Positions 49,803 to 58,706 of a stretch of DNA of 60,718 nucleotides are shown here, piece by piece. Origin of the DNA: an uncultured Megasphaera sp. (lineage in GTDB: Bacteria; Bacillota; Negativicutes; Veillonellales; Megasphaeraceae); assembly GCF_900539295.1 (NCBI RefSeq), contig NZ_UQBH01000012.1, positions 1 to 60,718 on the forward strand, read 5' to 3'. A model generated the notes under the pieces. The model did no database searches, had not been told where the DNA came from, and was given only the letters and a program-made list of their open reading frames with translations. The position numbers and the translations under genes were made by a program. Numbering within the stretch: position 1 is the stretch's first letter; the number at the start of each line of letters is the position of its first letter.

Positions 49803-51710
49803 ATGCGTGAGAATTTCTTAGTAACCAGTCGGGAAGATATGGAACGACGCGGCTGGGACCAACTTGATTTTGTCTACATCAATGGCGACGCCTATGTCGA
49901 TCACCCCGGTTTTGCCGCAGCCCTCATCGGCCGCGTCCTCGAAAGCCGGGGCTATCGTGTCGGCCTTATTTCTCAGCCCGACTGGCACAGTGCAGACGCC
50001 TTTAAGACACTGGGCCGTCCGCGGCTGGCAGCCTTGATTACGGCAGGGAATCTTGATTCCATGCTCAATGAAAAGACGGCGGCCCGAAAATTCCGCAGCC
50101 GCGACAGCTATTCGCCGGGCGGAGAAACGGGCCATCGGCCGGAACGGGCGACTATCGTCTATGCCAATCGCATGCGCGAGGCTTATAAAGACGTGCCCAT
50201 CATTATCGGAGGCATCGAAGCCAGTCTGCGCCGCTTTGCTCATTATGACTATTGGTCCAATAAGGTGCGCCACTCGATACTCCTCGACAGCAAAGCCGAT
50301 ATCCTCAGTTACGGCATGGGGGAACATTCCATCGTAGAAATCGCCGATGCCCTGGCTGAAGGCAAGTCCGTCGCCGAAATGTACGACATCCGCGGCATCT
50401 GCTACGTAACCAGTAAACCGCCTATTTCGGACAAGACTGTCGTCTGTCCGTCTTATGAAGAGGTCCGGGCCGATAAGGCGGCTTTTGCCAAGGCTTTTAA
50501 GATGCAGTATGAAGAGCAGGATCCTTTTTATGGAAAGACCATCATCCAGCCGTCAGAAAACCGGTTCGTCGTCCAGACCCCGCCGGCGCTGCCCCTTTCG
50601 ACGGAAGAGATGGACGCTATTTATGAGCTTCCCTTCCAGCGCCGCTGGCATCCTGACTACGATGCTGCCGGCGGGGTTCCGGCCCTTCAGGAAGTTCAGT
50701 TCAGCCTGACCAGCCAGCGCGGCTGCTTCGGCCACTGCCATTTTTGTGCCATTGCCAGCCATCAGGGGCGCATCATCCAGCACCGCAGCCAGAAATCCCT
50801 CGTTCGAGAAACGGAACGGATGACGAAGCTGCCCGGCTTTAAAGGCTATATCCACGACGTCGGCGGTCCAACGGCGAACTTCCGCCATGTGGCCTGCCAA
50901 AAGCAGCTCACGGACGGCGTCTGCCGCAACCGTCACTGTATCGGCAGCGAGACTTGTCAGAACCTTAACACGTCCCATGACGATTACTTGCAGCTCCTGC
51001 GGAAAATCCGTCATGTAAAGGGCGTAAAAAAGGTTTTCGTCCGCTCCGGTCTTCGTTATGACTACGTCTTGGCTGACGGCAACAAAGAATTCGTAAAAGA
51101 ACTTTGCCAGTATCACGTCAGCGGCCAGCTGAAGGTGGCGCCGGAACACGTCGTAAAACACGTAACTGACCTCATGGGCAAGGCCGATGTCCATGCTTTT
51201 CTGACCTTTAAAGATTGGTTTGACGAAGCCAATCGGGAGCTCGGGAAAAAACAGTACCTCGTTCCGTATTTTATGTCCAGTCATCCGGGGTGTACCTTAA
51301 AGGATGCCGTGGCCCTGGCTGAATTTTTGCGGGATATGCATATGCAGCCCGAACAGGTTCAGGATTTTATCCCGACGCCGGGCAGTCTGTCGACGGCCAT
51401 GTACTATACCGGGATTAACCCCCTGACCGGGCAAAAAGTGTACGTTGCCCGCCAGGCAGAAGAAAAACAGATGCAGCGGGCCCTTATGCAGTATAAGAAC
51501 CCGGCAAATTATGATATTGTCTATAAGGCCTTATGCCTGACGGGCCGCCGTGACCTCATCGGTTACGGGCCGAAGTGCCTCATTGCACCGCGGCGTCATC
51601 AACGTCAGTCAGGCCGTCCGCTTTCCGGCCGCGGCAATCGCCATGGCCATTCGGCTGTTCGCTCCGGACAAGGACGGAAGGATTTGAACAGGACTAGAAA
51701 ATTCAGGTGA
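49803..51710 (+). CDS. YgiQ-family radical SAM protein
   Basis: Large radical SAM protein of 635 aa, UPF0313/YgiQ family. An N-terminal B12-binding-like domain (about 20-190, with GDAYVDHPGF and IIGGIEASLRRFAHYDYW) precedes the radical SAM core with the cluster motif CFGHCHFC (Cys308, Cys312, Cys315). A further cysteine-containing segment CRNRHCIGSETCQN follows, and the C-terminal domain has DLMGKADVHAFLTFKDWF and QDFIPTPGSLSTAMYYTG. The reaction is unknown. It starts 12 bp after rodZ with AAGGAG. Confidence 0.9.
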   Translation: MRENFLVTSREDMERRGWDQLDFVYINGDAYVDHPGFAAALIGRVLESRGYRVGLISQPDWHSADAFKTLGRPRLAALITAGNLDSMLNEKTAARKFRSRDSYSPGGETGHRPERATIVYANRMREAYKDVPIIIGGIEASLRRFAHYDYWSNKVRHSILLDSKADILSYGMGEHSIVEIADALAEGKSVAEMYDIRGICYVTSKPPISDKTVVCPSYEEVRADKAAFAKAFKMQYEEQDPFYGKTIIQPSENRFVVQTPPALPLSTEEMDAIYELPFQRRWHPDYDAAGGVPALQEVQFSLTSQRGCFGHCHFCAIASHQGRIIQHRSQKSLVRETERMTKLPGFKGYIHDVGGPTANFRHVACQKQLTDGVCRNRHCIGSETCQNLNTSHDDYLQLLRKIRHVKGVKKVFVRSGLRYDYVLADGNKEFVKELCQYHVSGQLKVAPEHVVKHVTDLMGKADVHAFLTFKDWFDEANRELGKKQYLVPYFMSSHPGCTLKDAVALAEFLRDMHMQPEQVQDFIPTPGSLSTAMYYTGINPLTGQKVYVARQAEEKQMQRALMQYKNPANYDIVYKALCLTGRRDLIGYGPKCLIAPRRHQRQSGRPLSGRGNRHGHSAVRSGQGRKDLNRTRKFR

Positions 51711-51715
51711 ATATA

Positions 51716-52759
51716 ATGAAGAAATACGTGCCTTTTATCATGCTCAGCGTCTTCGTCATCGTGCTTTTGAGCCTGGCCTGGCCCATCTTGATGAAGCACC
51801 AGCAGGAAGAAGCACAGCGGGCCTATGAAGCCGGCCGCCATCTCGTCGTCTTTTCCGACTTACCCCAAGACGTCAATAACGGCTTGGCCCAAGAATTTTA
51901 TAAGCAGAAGCACCTGCGGGTACAGATCTATTCCAAGACTGACAGCGATATGCGCCAGTCTTTAGGGAATATCAGCGGCCCTAAGCCGGATATCCTCATC
52001 GCTTCGGAAGATGATCTGCGGACGCAGAAACAAAATGGTATTCTCCAGCCCTATGAGTCTGATGTGACGGACAAGGTGCCGTCTTCCATGAAGGATGCGG
52101 AGGGCATGTGGAACGGCTTGTGGTATAATCCGATGGTCTTTGTCGTCGGTCAGTCCTATTATGACCGGAGGGGGCAGCTCCTCTCTACTTGGGACGATCT
52201 CTTGACCGATCCTCAAATGCTGCTGGCTTTCCCGGATCTGGCCGCTATGGATATGGCCGGTGAATTTCTCTGTTCTTTCGTCGAAATGAAGGGCCTCGAT
52301 GAAAGTGAACGCTACCTGCGGGCTCTGCAAAGTCACGTCGCTTCGTATTCGAAGTCGATGCCGGTCAACGTGCGCCGTGTTGCCAGCGGGGAAGCCGATG
52401 TCGGTGTCGCCGATGCCTCGACGGCTCGGCAGTATCGAAATGACGGAGCCCCTATTTATATTGTCTATCCTCAGGACGGCACGTCGTACTGGCTGACAGG
52501 GATTGCCATCACCAACTGGTGTGAAGACGGGGAACTGGCCGATGCCTTTACGGACTGGCTCTATTCCCCGGAAGCCAATGCGGTATTACGGCAAAAGCAT
52601 ATCTTTATGAGTGACGCCATACCGCAGGAGCAGCCTGACGTCGACGCCAACGGCCGGGGACTGGTCTTGTTCCCGGTAAAAAAATTATATTCTGATGAAG
52701 GCCGCCGCACTTTGCAGTCATGGTGGATCAAATCAATTCGCTTCGGAAAGGAAAAATAA
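51716..52759 (+). CDS. Extracellular solute-binding protein, signal-anchored
   Basis: Periplasmic binding protein-like protein of 347 aa. An N-terminal hydrophobic segment (about 5-25) has no lipobox cysteine, so it is likely a signal anchor or cleaved signal. The two-lobed fold shows LVVFSDLPQDVNNGLAQEF, NGLWYNPMVFVV, DLAAMDMAGEF and YPQDGTSYWLTGIAI, features of iron(III)/polyamine-type binding proteins (AfuA/PotD like). No permease or ATPase gene is adjacent. ATG 51716 is chosen because AGGTGA lies 5 bp ahead; GTG 51707 would overlap ygiQ. Confidence 0.82.
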   Translation: MKKYVPFIMLSVFVIVLLSLAWPILMKHQQEEAQRAYEAGRHLVVFSDLPQDVNNGLAQEFYKQKHLRVQIYSKTDSDMRQSLGNISGPKPDILIASEDDLRTQKQNGILQPYESDVTDKVPSSMKDAEGMWNGLWYNPMVFVVGQSYYDRRGQLLSTWDDLLTDPQMLLAFPDLAAMDMAGEFLCSFVEMKGLDESERYLRALQSHVASYSKSMPVNVRRVASGEADVGVADASTARQYRNDGAPIYIVYPQDGTSYWLTGIAITNWCEDGELADAFTDWLYSPEANAVLRQKHIFMSDAIPQEQPDVDANGRGLVLFPVKKLYSDEGRRTLQSWWIKSIRFGKEK

Positions 52760-52765
52760 CGATAC

Positions 52766-54100
52766 ATGGAAAAGATCGGATTTGTCAGCTTAGGCTGTTC
52801 TAAAAATCTCATCGATACAGAAGTCATGCTGGGGATTCTCCGCGACCGCCACATGGAAATTACGGAGGACCTCGCCCAGTCCGACATTATTATCGTCAAT
52901 ACCTGTACCTTTATTGAAAAGGCAAAGCAGGAATCCATCGATACGATTCTGCAGGCCGCCCGCTATAAGACGGAGGGCAACTGTAAGATCCTCATCGTAA
53001 CGGGCTGTCTCAGCCAACAGTATAAAGAAGAACTGATGAAGGAAATGCCGGAAATCGACGCGCTCCTGGGCACCGGTTCATGGGACCGCATCTGGGAAGC
53101 TATCGATACCGTCAAAAAAGGGCGCAAGGCCTGTTTCATCGACGATGTCAGCCATTTGTACGACCAGCATACGAGCCGCATGCGGACGACGCCGACGTAC
53201 AGCGCCTATGTAAAAATCGGCGAAGGCTGCAACAACGGCTGCTCTTTCTGCATCATTCCCCACGTTCGGGGAAAATTATACAGCCGGCCTATCGAATCGA
53301 TTGTCGCTGAAGTGCAGCAACTGGCTGCTGACGGTGTAAAGGAAATCAACCTCATTGCCCAGGATACGACGAGTTACGGCGTCGATATTGCCGGTCACTC
53401 CCTCTTGCCGGAGCTGCTGCGTCAATTGGTTCCCATCGAAGGCATCCGCTGGATCCGTCTGTTCTATCTCTATCCCCATTACTTTACAGACGAACTGATG
53501 GACCTCATCGTGAAGGAAGATAAAATCTGTCCCTATGTCGACTTGCCGCTCCAGCATATTGCCGAACCGGTACTGCGCCGCATGAACCGCCGCGATTCGG
53601 AAGATGATGTGCGCCGTCTCATGAAAAAGTTATGCAGCCACGGCCGAAAACTCACGCTGCGCTCGACCTTCATCGTCGGCTTTCCCGGTGAGACAGAAGA
53701 TGAATTCCAGGCTCTCTGCGATTTCGTAAAAGAAACGAAATTTGACGACGTCGGCGTCTTTACCTACTCTCAGGAAGAAGGGACGCCGGCGGCCATGATG
53801 GACGGTCAGATTCCGGAAGAAATAAAAGAAGAACGCTACCATCAGCTCATGGCCATTCAGGCCAAAGTATCGGAAATCCGCAACCAAGAGCTCGAAGGCT
53901 CTGTCCATACGATGTTAGTTGAAAAGGTAGAACAAGAAAAGGGCGTGACCCAAGCCGTGGGGCGCATTGAAATCCAAGCGCCTGACGTCGACGGTCTGAC
54001 CTATCTTGAAGATGCTGATGGCGTACAGCCCGGGGACATGATTCAAGTCCGCATTGCTCAAGGCTTTGCCTACGATCTCGTTGCTGAACGGCTCGATTAA
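52766..54100 (+). CDS. rimO: Ribosomal protein S12 methylthiotransferase
   Basis: Radical SAM enzyme of 444 aa that adds a methylthio group to a conserved Asp of ribosomal protein uS12. The N-terminal UPF0004 domain starts GFVSLGCSKNLIDTEVMLG, typical of RimO rather than MiaB, and holds the auxiliary cluster cysteines (Cys11, the one in NTCTF, and the one in TGCLSQ). The radical SAM motif is CNNGCSFC (Cys155, Cys159, Cys162). A TRAM domain (about 375-440) ends the protein. It is 6 bp after the binding-protein gene. Confidence 0.96.
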   Translation: MEKIGFVSLGCSKNLIDTEVMLGILRDRHMEITEDLAQSDIIIVNTCTFIEKAKQESIDTILQAARYKTEGNCKILIVTGCLSQQYKEELMKEMPEIDALLGTGSWDRIWEAIDTVKKGRKACFIDDVSHLYDQHTSRMRTTPTYSAYVKIGEGCNNGCSFCIIPHVRGKLYSRPIESIVAEVQQLAADGVKEINLIAQDTTSYGVDIAGHSLLPELLRQLVPIEGIRWIRLFYLYPHYFTDELMDLIVKEDKICPYVDLPLQHIAEPVLRRMNRRDSEDDVRRLMKKLCSHGRKLTLRSTFIVGFPGETEDEFQALCDFVKETKFDDVGVFTYSQEEGTPAAMMDGQIPEEIKEERYHQLMAIQAKVSEIRNQELEGSVHTMLVEKVEQEKGVTQAVGRIEIQAPDVDGLTYLEDADGVQPGDMIQVRIAQGFAYDLVAERLD

Positions 54101-54114
54101 CCGAGGTGATTGGT

Positions 54115-55371
54115 ATGATAGTAGAACTTGTTACGACAGGCTCTGAATTATTGCTGGGCGAAATTACCAATTATAATTCCGCCTACTTATCGAAACAGCT
54201 CAATGAAATGGGATATTTCGTCGTCTATCATACGACGGTCGGCGATAACCCGAAGCGCATGAAAGACGTCTTGAAAACGGCCCTTTCCCGGGCCGACATC
54301 GTCATTACGACGGGCGGCCTCGGGCCGACTCAGGGCGACATGACCAAAATCATCGGTGCTGAACTGATGGATTTTCCCTTGGTCTATGATCCGGCTATTG
54401 CCGATGCGGTCCAAGCCTGGGTAACAGCCCATCACGGTACGGTGACGATGACCGAAAACCAGAAGCGCCAGGCCATGGTCCCTCAAGGGGCTTCCATTTT
54501 TGACAATCTGGCCGGTACGGCACCGGGCGTTGCCATGCAAAAGGGCGGCAAGACCCTGGTCCACTTGCCGGGACCGCCCAGCGAAATGCGCTGGATGTAT
54601 GAAAACCGCCTGAAACCCTGGCTTCTTCAGACTTTTGGCAGCCAAGGGTCTATCCGCTCGCTCTATATAAAGATTTATGATATGGGTGAAGCCTTTATTG
54701 AAGAACGGCTGATGGATCTTGTCAAAGACCAGTCGAATCCGACCTTGGCCATGTACGCCCGCCCGGGATTCGTCGAAGTCCGCCTGACGGCCCGCGCCGA
54801 CAGTGAGGAACAGGCTGAGGAGCTCCTCTTACCGCTCGAAGAAGAAGTACGCCGCCGTCTCAATGACCAAATCGTCAGCTTTAACGACGAAACGATGGCC
54901 GATGTACTGGGACGGGAAGTCCGTCAGGCAGGCTATATCGTCAGTGCTGCGGAATCCTGTACGGGTGGCCTCATCGGTTCGCTCATTACCGATGTGCCCG
55001 GTGCTTCCGATTACTTCCGCGGTTCGGCCGGGACGTACTGCAATGAAATGAAAGAAAAAATCCTCGGTGTCTCTCATGAGACACTGGAACGATATACGGC
55101 CGTCAGTTCGGAAACAGCTGCTGAAATGGCTGACGGCAGCCGACGCCTTTACGGGAGTGATGTTGCCGTCAGCACGACGGGCATTGCAGGTCCCGGCGGC
55201 GGTACGGAAGAACAGCCCGTAGGCCTTGTCTATACCGGCGTCAGCGGCCCCTGGGGAACCCTCGTTCACCGCGACGTTTATCACGGCGGCCGTGCTGAAA
55301 TCAAGCGGCGCGCAGCCGTACGGGCCATCTACTATGTAGTACGCTATCTAGTGAACCATAAAAACAAATAA
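54115..55371 (+). CDS. cinA: CinA-family protein (competence/damage-inducible, NMN deamidase)
   Basis: Protein of 418 aa. The N-terminal MoCF-like domain (about 1-165: VTTGSELLLGEI, TTGGLGPTQGDMTK, HLPGPPSEM) belongs to the COG1058 pyrophosphatase family; the C-terminal CinA domain (about 255-410) carries AAESCTGGLIGSL and TGIAGPGGGTEEQPVGLVY, the nicotinamide-nucleotide amidase part. It likely recycles NMN and related nucleotides. ATG 54115 is chosen because GAGGTG lies about 6 bp ahead; GTG 54106 overlaps that site. cinA-recA adjacency is widespread. Confidence 0.95.
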   Translation: MIVELVTTGSELLLGEITNYNSAYLSKQLNEMGYFVVYHTTVGDNPKRMKDVLKTALSRADIVITTGGLGPTQGDMTKIIGAELMDFPLVYDPAIADAVQAWVTAHHGTVTMTENQKRQAMVPQGASIFDNLAGTAPGVAMQKGGKTLVHLPGPPSEMRWMYENRLKPWLLQTFGSQGSIRSLYIKIYDMGEAFIEERLMDLVKDQSNPTLAMYARPGFVEVRLTARADSEEQAEELLLPLEEEVRRRLNDQIVSFNDETMADVLGREVRQAGYIVSAAESCTGGLIGSLITDVPGASDYFRGSAGTYCNEMKEKILGVSHETLERYTAVSSETAAEMADGSRRLYGSDVAVSTTGIAGPGGGTEEQPVGLVYTGVSGPWGTLVHRDVYHGGRAEIKRRAAVRAIYYVVRYLVNHKNK

Positions 55372-55389
55372 CCGTTAGGAGGAATGATT

Positions 55390-56466
55390 TTGGACGCGAA
55401 ACAGACAGCGCTTGAAAATGCAATGCGCAAGATTGAAAAAGACTTTGGCAAGGGTGCCATCATGCGCCTCGGCGACATTGCTGACAAGATGAATTTAGAA
55501 GTTATCTCATCGGGGTCCCTGGCCGTCGACTTGGCCGTCGGCGTCGGCGGATATCCCCGGGGGCGAGTCATCGAAATCTATGGCCCTGAATCGTCAGGGA
55601 AAACGACTTTGGCTCTCCATGCCATTGCTTCGGCCCAGAAAAACGGCGGCATTGCAGCCTTCATCGATGCGGAACACGCTCTCGATCCGGTCTATGCCCG
55701 CCACCTCGGCGTCGATACCAACGAACTGCTCATTTCCCAGCCGGATAACGGCGAACAGGCTCTTGAAATTACGGAAGAACTCGTCCGCAGCGGTGCCGTC
55801 GACGTCATCGTCGTCGACTCCGTAGCAGCCCTGGTTCCCAAGGCCGAAATCGAAGGCGAAATGGGTGACTCTCACGTCGGCCTCCAGGCCCGCCTCATGA
55901 GCCAGGCCCTGCGTAAACTGACAGGGATCATTTCCAAGTCGAAAGCTATGGTCATCTTCATCAACCAGCTTCGTGAAAAAGTCGGCGTCATGTTCGGCAA
56001 CCCGGAAACGACGACCGGCGGCCGGGCCTTGAAATTCTATGCTTCGATCCGCATGGAAATCCGCAAAGGCGAAGCCATCAAATCCGGCGGCGACGTCATC
56101 GGCAACCGGGCTCGGGTTAAGGTTGTCAAGAATAAAGTGGCACCTCCCTTTAAACACTGTGAATTCGATATCATGTACGGCCAGGGGATTTCCCGTGAAG
56201 GGACGGTCCTCGACCTGGGTGCGTCGATGGATATCATTGAAAAGAGCGGTACCTGGTATTCTTATAAAGGCGAACGACTGGGCCAGGGTAAGGAAAATGT
56301 CAAGATCTTCATGAAAGAACATCCGGAAATCACGGACGAAGTCGAAAAGATCATCCGCGATACGCTGGCAGCGGAACCGGAAAAATTCGATGACGTCATG
56401 GACGAAGACCTGATGAAAGAGGATGCTGTGGCAGAAGCCATTCCGGAAAGCGACGAACAGGAATAA
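55390..56466 (+). CDS. recA: RecA recombinase
   Basis: Homologous recombination and SOS co-protease of 358 aa. Walker A is GPESSGKT (65-72), Walker B VIVVDSVAAL, the DNA-binding loops MGDSHVGLQARLMSQALRKL and NQLREKVGVMFGNPETTTGG are complete, and an acidic tail ends DEQE. The start is TTG at 55390, 7 bp after AGGAGG. The ATG at 55384 is only 1 bp from that ribosome site and cannot use it. No SOS box was recognised in the 12 bp after cinA, so any LexA control would lie further upstream. Confidence 0.96.
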   Translation: MDAKQTALENAMRKIEKDFGKGAIMRLGDIADKMNLEVISSGSLAVDLAVGVGGYPRGRVIEIYGPESSGKTTLALHAIASAQKNGGIAAFIDAEHALDPVYARHLGVDTNELLISQPDNGEQALEITEELVRSGAVDVIVVDSVAALVPKAEIEGEMGDSHVGLQARLMSQALRKLTGIISKSKAMVIFINQLREKVGVMFGNPETTTGGRALKFYASIRMEIRKGEAIKSGGDVIGNRARVKVVKNKVAPPFKHCEFDIMYGQGISREGTVLDLGASMDIIEKSGTWYSYKGERLGQGKENVKIFMKEHPEITDEVEKIIRDTLAAEPEKFDDVMDEDLMKEDAVAEAIPESDEQE

Positions 56467-56901
56467 ATGACCTATAGTGAAGCCTATGAAAAGGCGCTGC
56501 AGCTGCTCAACGTCCGCTTTTTAAGTGAAGGCGAACTGCGGCTTAAGCTGCGGCGGCGGGATGTCAGTGACGACGTCATCGACGAGGTGATGGCCATGCT
56601 GAAAGAGGAACACTTTATCGATGACGAACGCCTGGCCCGTCAGGTCTATGCCTACTATGTCCGAAAAGGGCAGTACGGCCATTTATATATCGCCAATTGT
56701 CTCCGCCGCCGTCAGCTGACCGTGCCGGATGATGTTGAACGGCCTGATGAATACGCCTTGGCAGAGGCCTTGACCGATCGGAAATTTTCCCGTCATCGCG
56801 ATGAAGCACGGAAGGCGGCGCGATACCTCCAGTACCGCGGTTTTTCGCCGGCTGTCATCGCCGAGGTCATCGCATCCTTTACCGTTTCTGACGGGGATTG
56901 A
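56467..56901 (+). CDS. recX: RecX regulatory protein
   Basis: Helical regulator of RecA, 144 aa, built of three-helix repeats: residues about 2-50 (YEKALQLLNVRFLSEGELRLKLRRR), 51-95 (LKEEHFIDDERLARQVYAYYV) and 100-140 (ARKAARYLQYRGFSPAVIAEVI). It begins directly after the recA stop codon, so translation is coupled. RecX binds the RecA filament and limits or remodels its activity. The central repeat looks degenerate, which is usual in the family. Confidence 0.92.
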   Translation: MTYSEAYEKALQLLNVRFLSEGELRLKLRRRDVSDDVIDEVMAMLKEEHFIDDERLARQVYAYYVRKGQYGHLYIANCLRRRQLTVPDDVERPDEYALAEALTDRKFSRHRDEARKAARYLQYRGFSPAVIAEVIASFTVSDGD

Positions 56902-56921
56902 CAGCTTGCTAAAAGAGACAC

Positions 56922-56933
56922 TTGACAAGTCAA
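56922..56933. promoter_or_regulatory. TTGAC-AA-GTCAA dyad near the rny leader promoter
   Basis: Two 5-bp arms, TTGAC and GTCAA, flank AA. The dyad ends 8 bp before the -35 hexamer of the downstream promoter and might bind a regulator; such a short dyad could also be chance. Confidence 0.3.
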
Positions 56934-56940
56934 ATCCGTC

Positions 56941-56969
56941 TTGACATTAATATGAAAAAAAATTACAAT
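56941..56969 (+). promoter_or_regulatory. Promoter of the rny leader unit
   Basis: Consensus TTGACA (56941-56946), a 17-bp spacer and TACAAT (56964-56969). It lies upstream of a mini-ORF, a terminator and then rny. Confidence 0.8.
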
Positions 56970-56982
56970 TAAAGGAGCCGGT

Positions 56983-57036
56983 TTGATACACTGGTTCATA
57001 TTTTGCATAATTGTAGGTTTTTTGAACATGAAGTAA
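56983..57036 (+). CDS. Hydrophobic mini-ORF, possible leader peptide
   Basis: A 17-codon frame beginning TTG at 56983 with AAAGGAG 5 bp ahead. The product MIHWFIFCIIVGFLNMK is strongly hydrophobic with a lone C-terminal Lys. It lies between a consensus promoter and an intrinsic terminator, with rny next. It could be a leader peptide for attenuation, a small membrane peptide, or chance within a short RNA. No family is recognised. Confidence 0.4.
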   Translation: MIHWFIFCIIVGFLNMK

Positions 57037-57053
57037 ATTTTACATACTCATAA

Positions 57054-57085
57054 AAAAAGCCGGACGGTAGGTTCGGCTTTTTTTT
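57054..57085 (+). terminator. Terminator or attenuator before rny
   Basis: AAGCCGGAC pairs with GTTCGGCTT (one G-U pair) around GGTAG, flanked by A and T runs; the T run has eight or more bases. It lies only 26 bp before the rny start, downstream of the promoter at 56941, so rny expression from that promoter needs read-through. Confidence 0.85.
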
Positions 57086-57110
57086 GTGAAGGGGAGGTGA
57101 ATTTGTTACT

Positions 57111-58646
57111 ATGCTGACTACTATTGTGGCGGCTATTATCTGTGGTCTCATCGGCGGCGGTGCCGGTTACATCTATCGCAAAAATATTGCCGAAGGTAAA
57201 ATCGGACAGGCCGAAGTCGAAGCCCAGCGGATCATTGCCACGGCCCAGCAGAATGCGGAAGCCCGCAAAAAAGAACTGGTCCTTGAAGGCAAGGAAGAAA
57301 TCCATAAGCTTCGCAGTGACGCCGAACGGGAAAACAAGGAACGCCGCACGGAATTACAGCGCTTTGAACGGCGTTTGCTTCAAAAAGAAGAACATTTAGA
57401 CAAGAAATCCGATTCCATGGAAAAGAAAGAAGATAGTCTGCAGCGCAAGGAAGAAGAAGTGACGCGCATGCAGGAAAAAATCGAAGCTATCCATGAACAG
57501 AAGATGGTCGAATTGGAACGAATTTCCGGCTTGACATATGAAGATGCCAAAGAATTGCTTTTGAACAACGTTCAAAGTGAAGTGAAGCATGAAACGGCAC
57601 AGATGATCAAGATGCTTGAAGAACAGGCTCATGAAGAAGCAGAAAGCAAGGCCCGGGAAATCATTTCCGTGGCGATCCAGCGCTGCGCTGCCGACCATGT
57701 TGCTGAAACGACGGTGTCGGTCGTTTCCCTGCCGAACGATGAAATGAAGGGCCGTATCATCGGCCGTGAAGGCCGTAATATTCGGGCTATTGAAATGCTG
57801 ACCGGTGTCGATCTCATCATCGATGATACGCCGGAAGCCGTTATCTTGTCCTGCTTCGATCCGATCCGTCGGGAAATCGCCCGCATTGCCTTGGAAAAAC
57901 TGATTGCCGACGGCCGTATCCATCCGGCACGGATTGAAGAAATGGTTGAAAAGGCTCGTAAAGAAATCAACCAGAAGATTCGCGAAGCCGGTGAACAGGC
58001 GACGTACGAAGCCGGGGTTCACGGGCTCCATCCGGAACTCATCAAGATTCTCGGCCGCTTGCGGTACCGTACCAGCTATGGCCAGAATGTACTGCGCCAT
58101 TCTATCGAAGTATCTCAGCTGGCAGGCATCATGGCTGCCGAATTGGGTGTCGATGAAAAGCTGGCTAAACGGGCCGGGCTGATCCATGATATCGGTAAAG
58201 CCCTGGACCACGAACTGGAAGGGACCCACGTCTCGATCGGTGTCGAAATCGCCAAGAAATACGGCGAATCGAAGCTGGTCGTCAACGGCATTGCTGCTCA
58301 TCACGGCGACGAAGAAGCACAGAGTGTGGAAGCCGTCTTGGTAGCTGCTGCCGATGCCGTATCGGCGGCTCGTCCGGGTGCCCGTCGGGAAACGTTGGAA
58401 AACTATCTGAAGCGCCTGACCAAGCTCGAAGAAATTGCCGAGTCCTTTGACGGTGTCGAAGACTGCTTTGCCATTCAGGCCGGACGTGAAATCCGGGTCA
58501 TGGTTAAACCGGACAAGTTGGATGAATCTGACTGCGTCCTCTTGACGCATGACATCATCAAACGCATTGAAGCTGAACTGGAATATCCGGGACAGATCAA
58601 AGTAAATTTGATTCGAGAAACAAGAGCAGTAGAATACGCAAAATAA
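57111..58646 (+). CDS. rny: Ribonuclease Y
   Basis: Membrane-anchored endoribonuclease of 511 aa that starts mRNA decay in Firmicutes. An N-terminal membrane segment (about 2-22) is followed by a long coiled coil (about 28-190, rich in Glu/Lys/Arg/Gln), a KH RNA-binding domain (about 200-265, GRIIGREGRNIRAIE) and an HD domain with His359-Asp360 in LIHDIGKALDHE. GGGGAGG is about 13 bp from the ATG, slightly far. The place after recA-recX matches other Firmicutes. A terminator hairpin precedes it and another follows. Confidence 0.97.
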   Translation: MLTTIVAAIICGLIGGGAGYIYRKNIAEGKIGQAEVEAQRIIATAQQNAEARKKELVLEGKEEIHKLRSDAERENKERRTELQRFERRLLQKEEHLDKKSDSMEKKEDSLQRKEEEVTRMQEKIEAIHEQKMVELERISGLTYEDAKELLLNNVQSEVKHETAQMIKMLEEQAHEEAESKAREIISVAIQRCAADHVAETTVSVVSLPNDEMKGRIIGREGRNIRAIEMLTGVDLIIDDTPEAVILSCFDPIRREIARIALEKLIADGRIHPARIEEMVEKARKEINQKIREAGEQATYEAGVHGLHPELIKILGRLRYRTSYGQNVLRHSIEVSQLAGIMAAELGVDEKLAKRAGLIHDIGKALDHELEGTHVSIGVEIAKKYGESKLVVNGIAAHHGDEEAQSVEAVLVAAADAVSAARPGARRETLENYLKRLTKLEEIAESFDGVEDCFAIQAGREIRVMVKPDKLDESDCVLLTHDIIKRIEAELEYPGQIKVNLIRETRAVEYAK

Positions 58647-58652
58647 ACCAAA

Positions 58653-58687
58653 AGAGGGTATCTCCAAACGAGATGCCCTTTCTTTTT
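58653..58687 (+). terminator. rny terminator
   Basis: GGGTATCT pairs with AGATGCCC (one G-U pair) around a short loop and is followed by a T-rich run. Confidence 0.8.
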
Positions 58688-58706
58688 ACATGGAGGAGGA
58701 AGCACA

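Noticed and set aside
57396..58667. 423-codon minus-strand frame opposite rny
   Set aside because: It is a shadow of the ribonuclease Y gene; Phe/Asp/His-rich composition is typical of antisense translation of Glu/Lys coiled coils.
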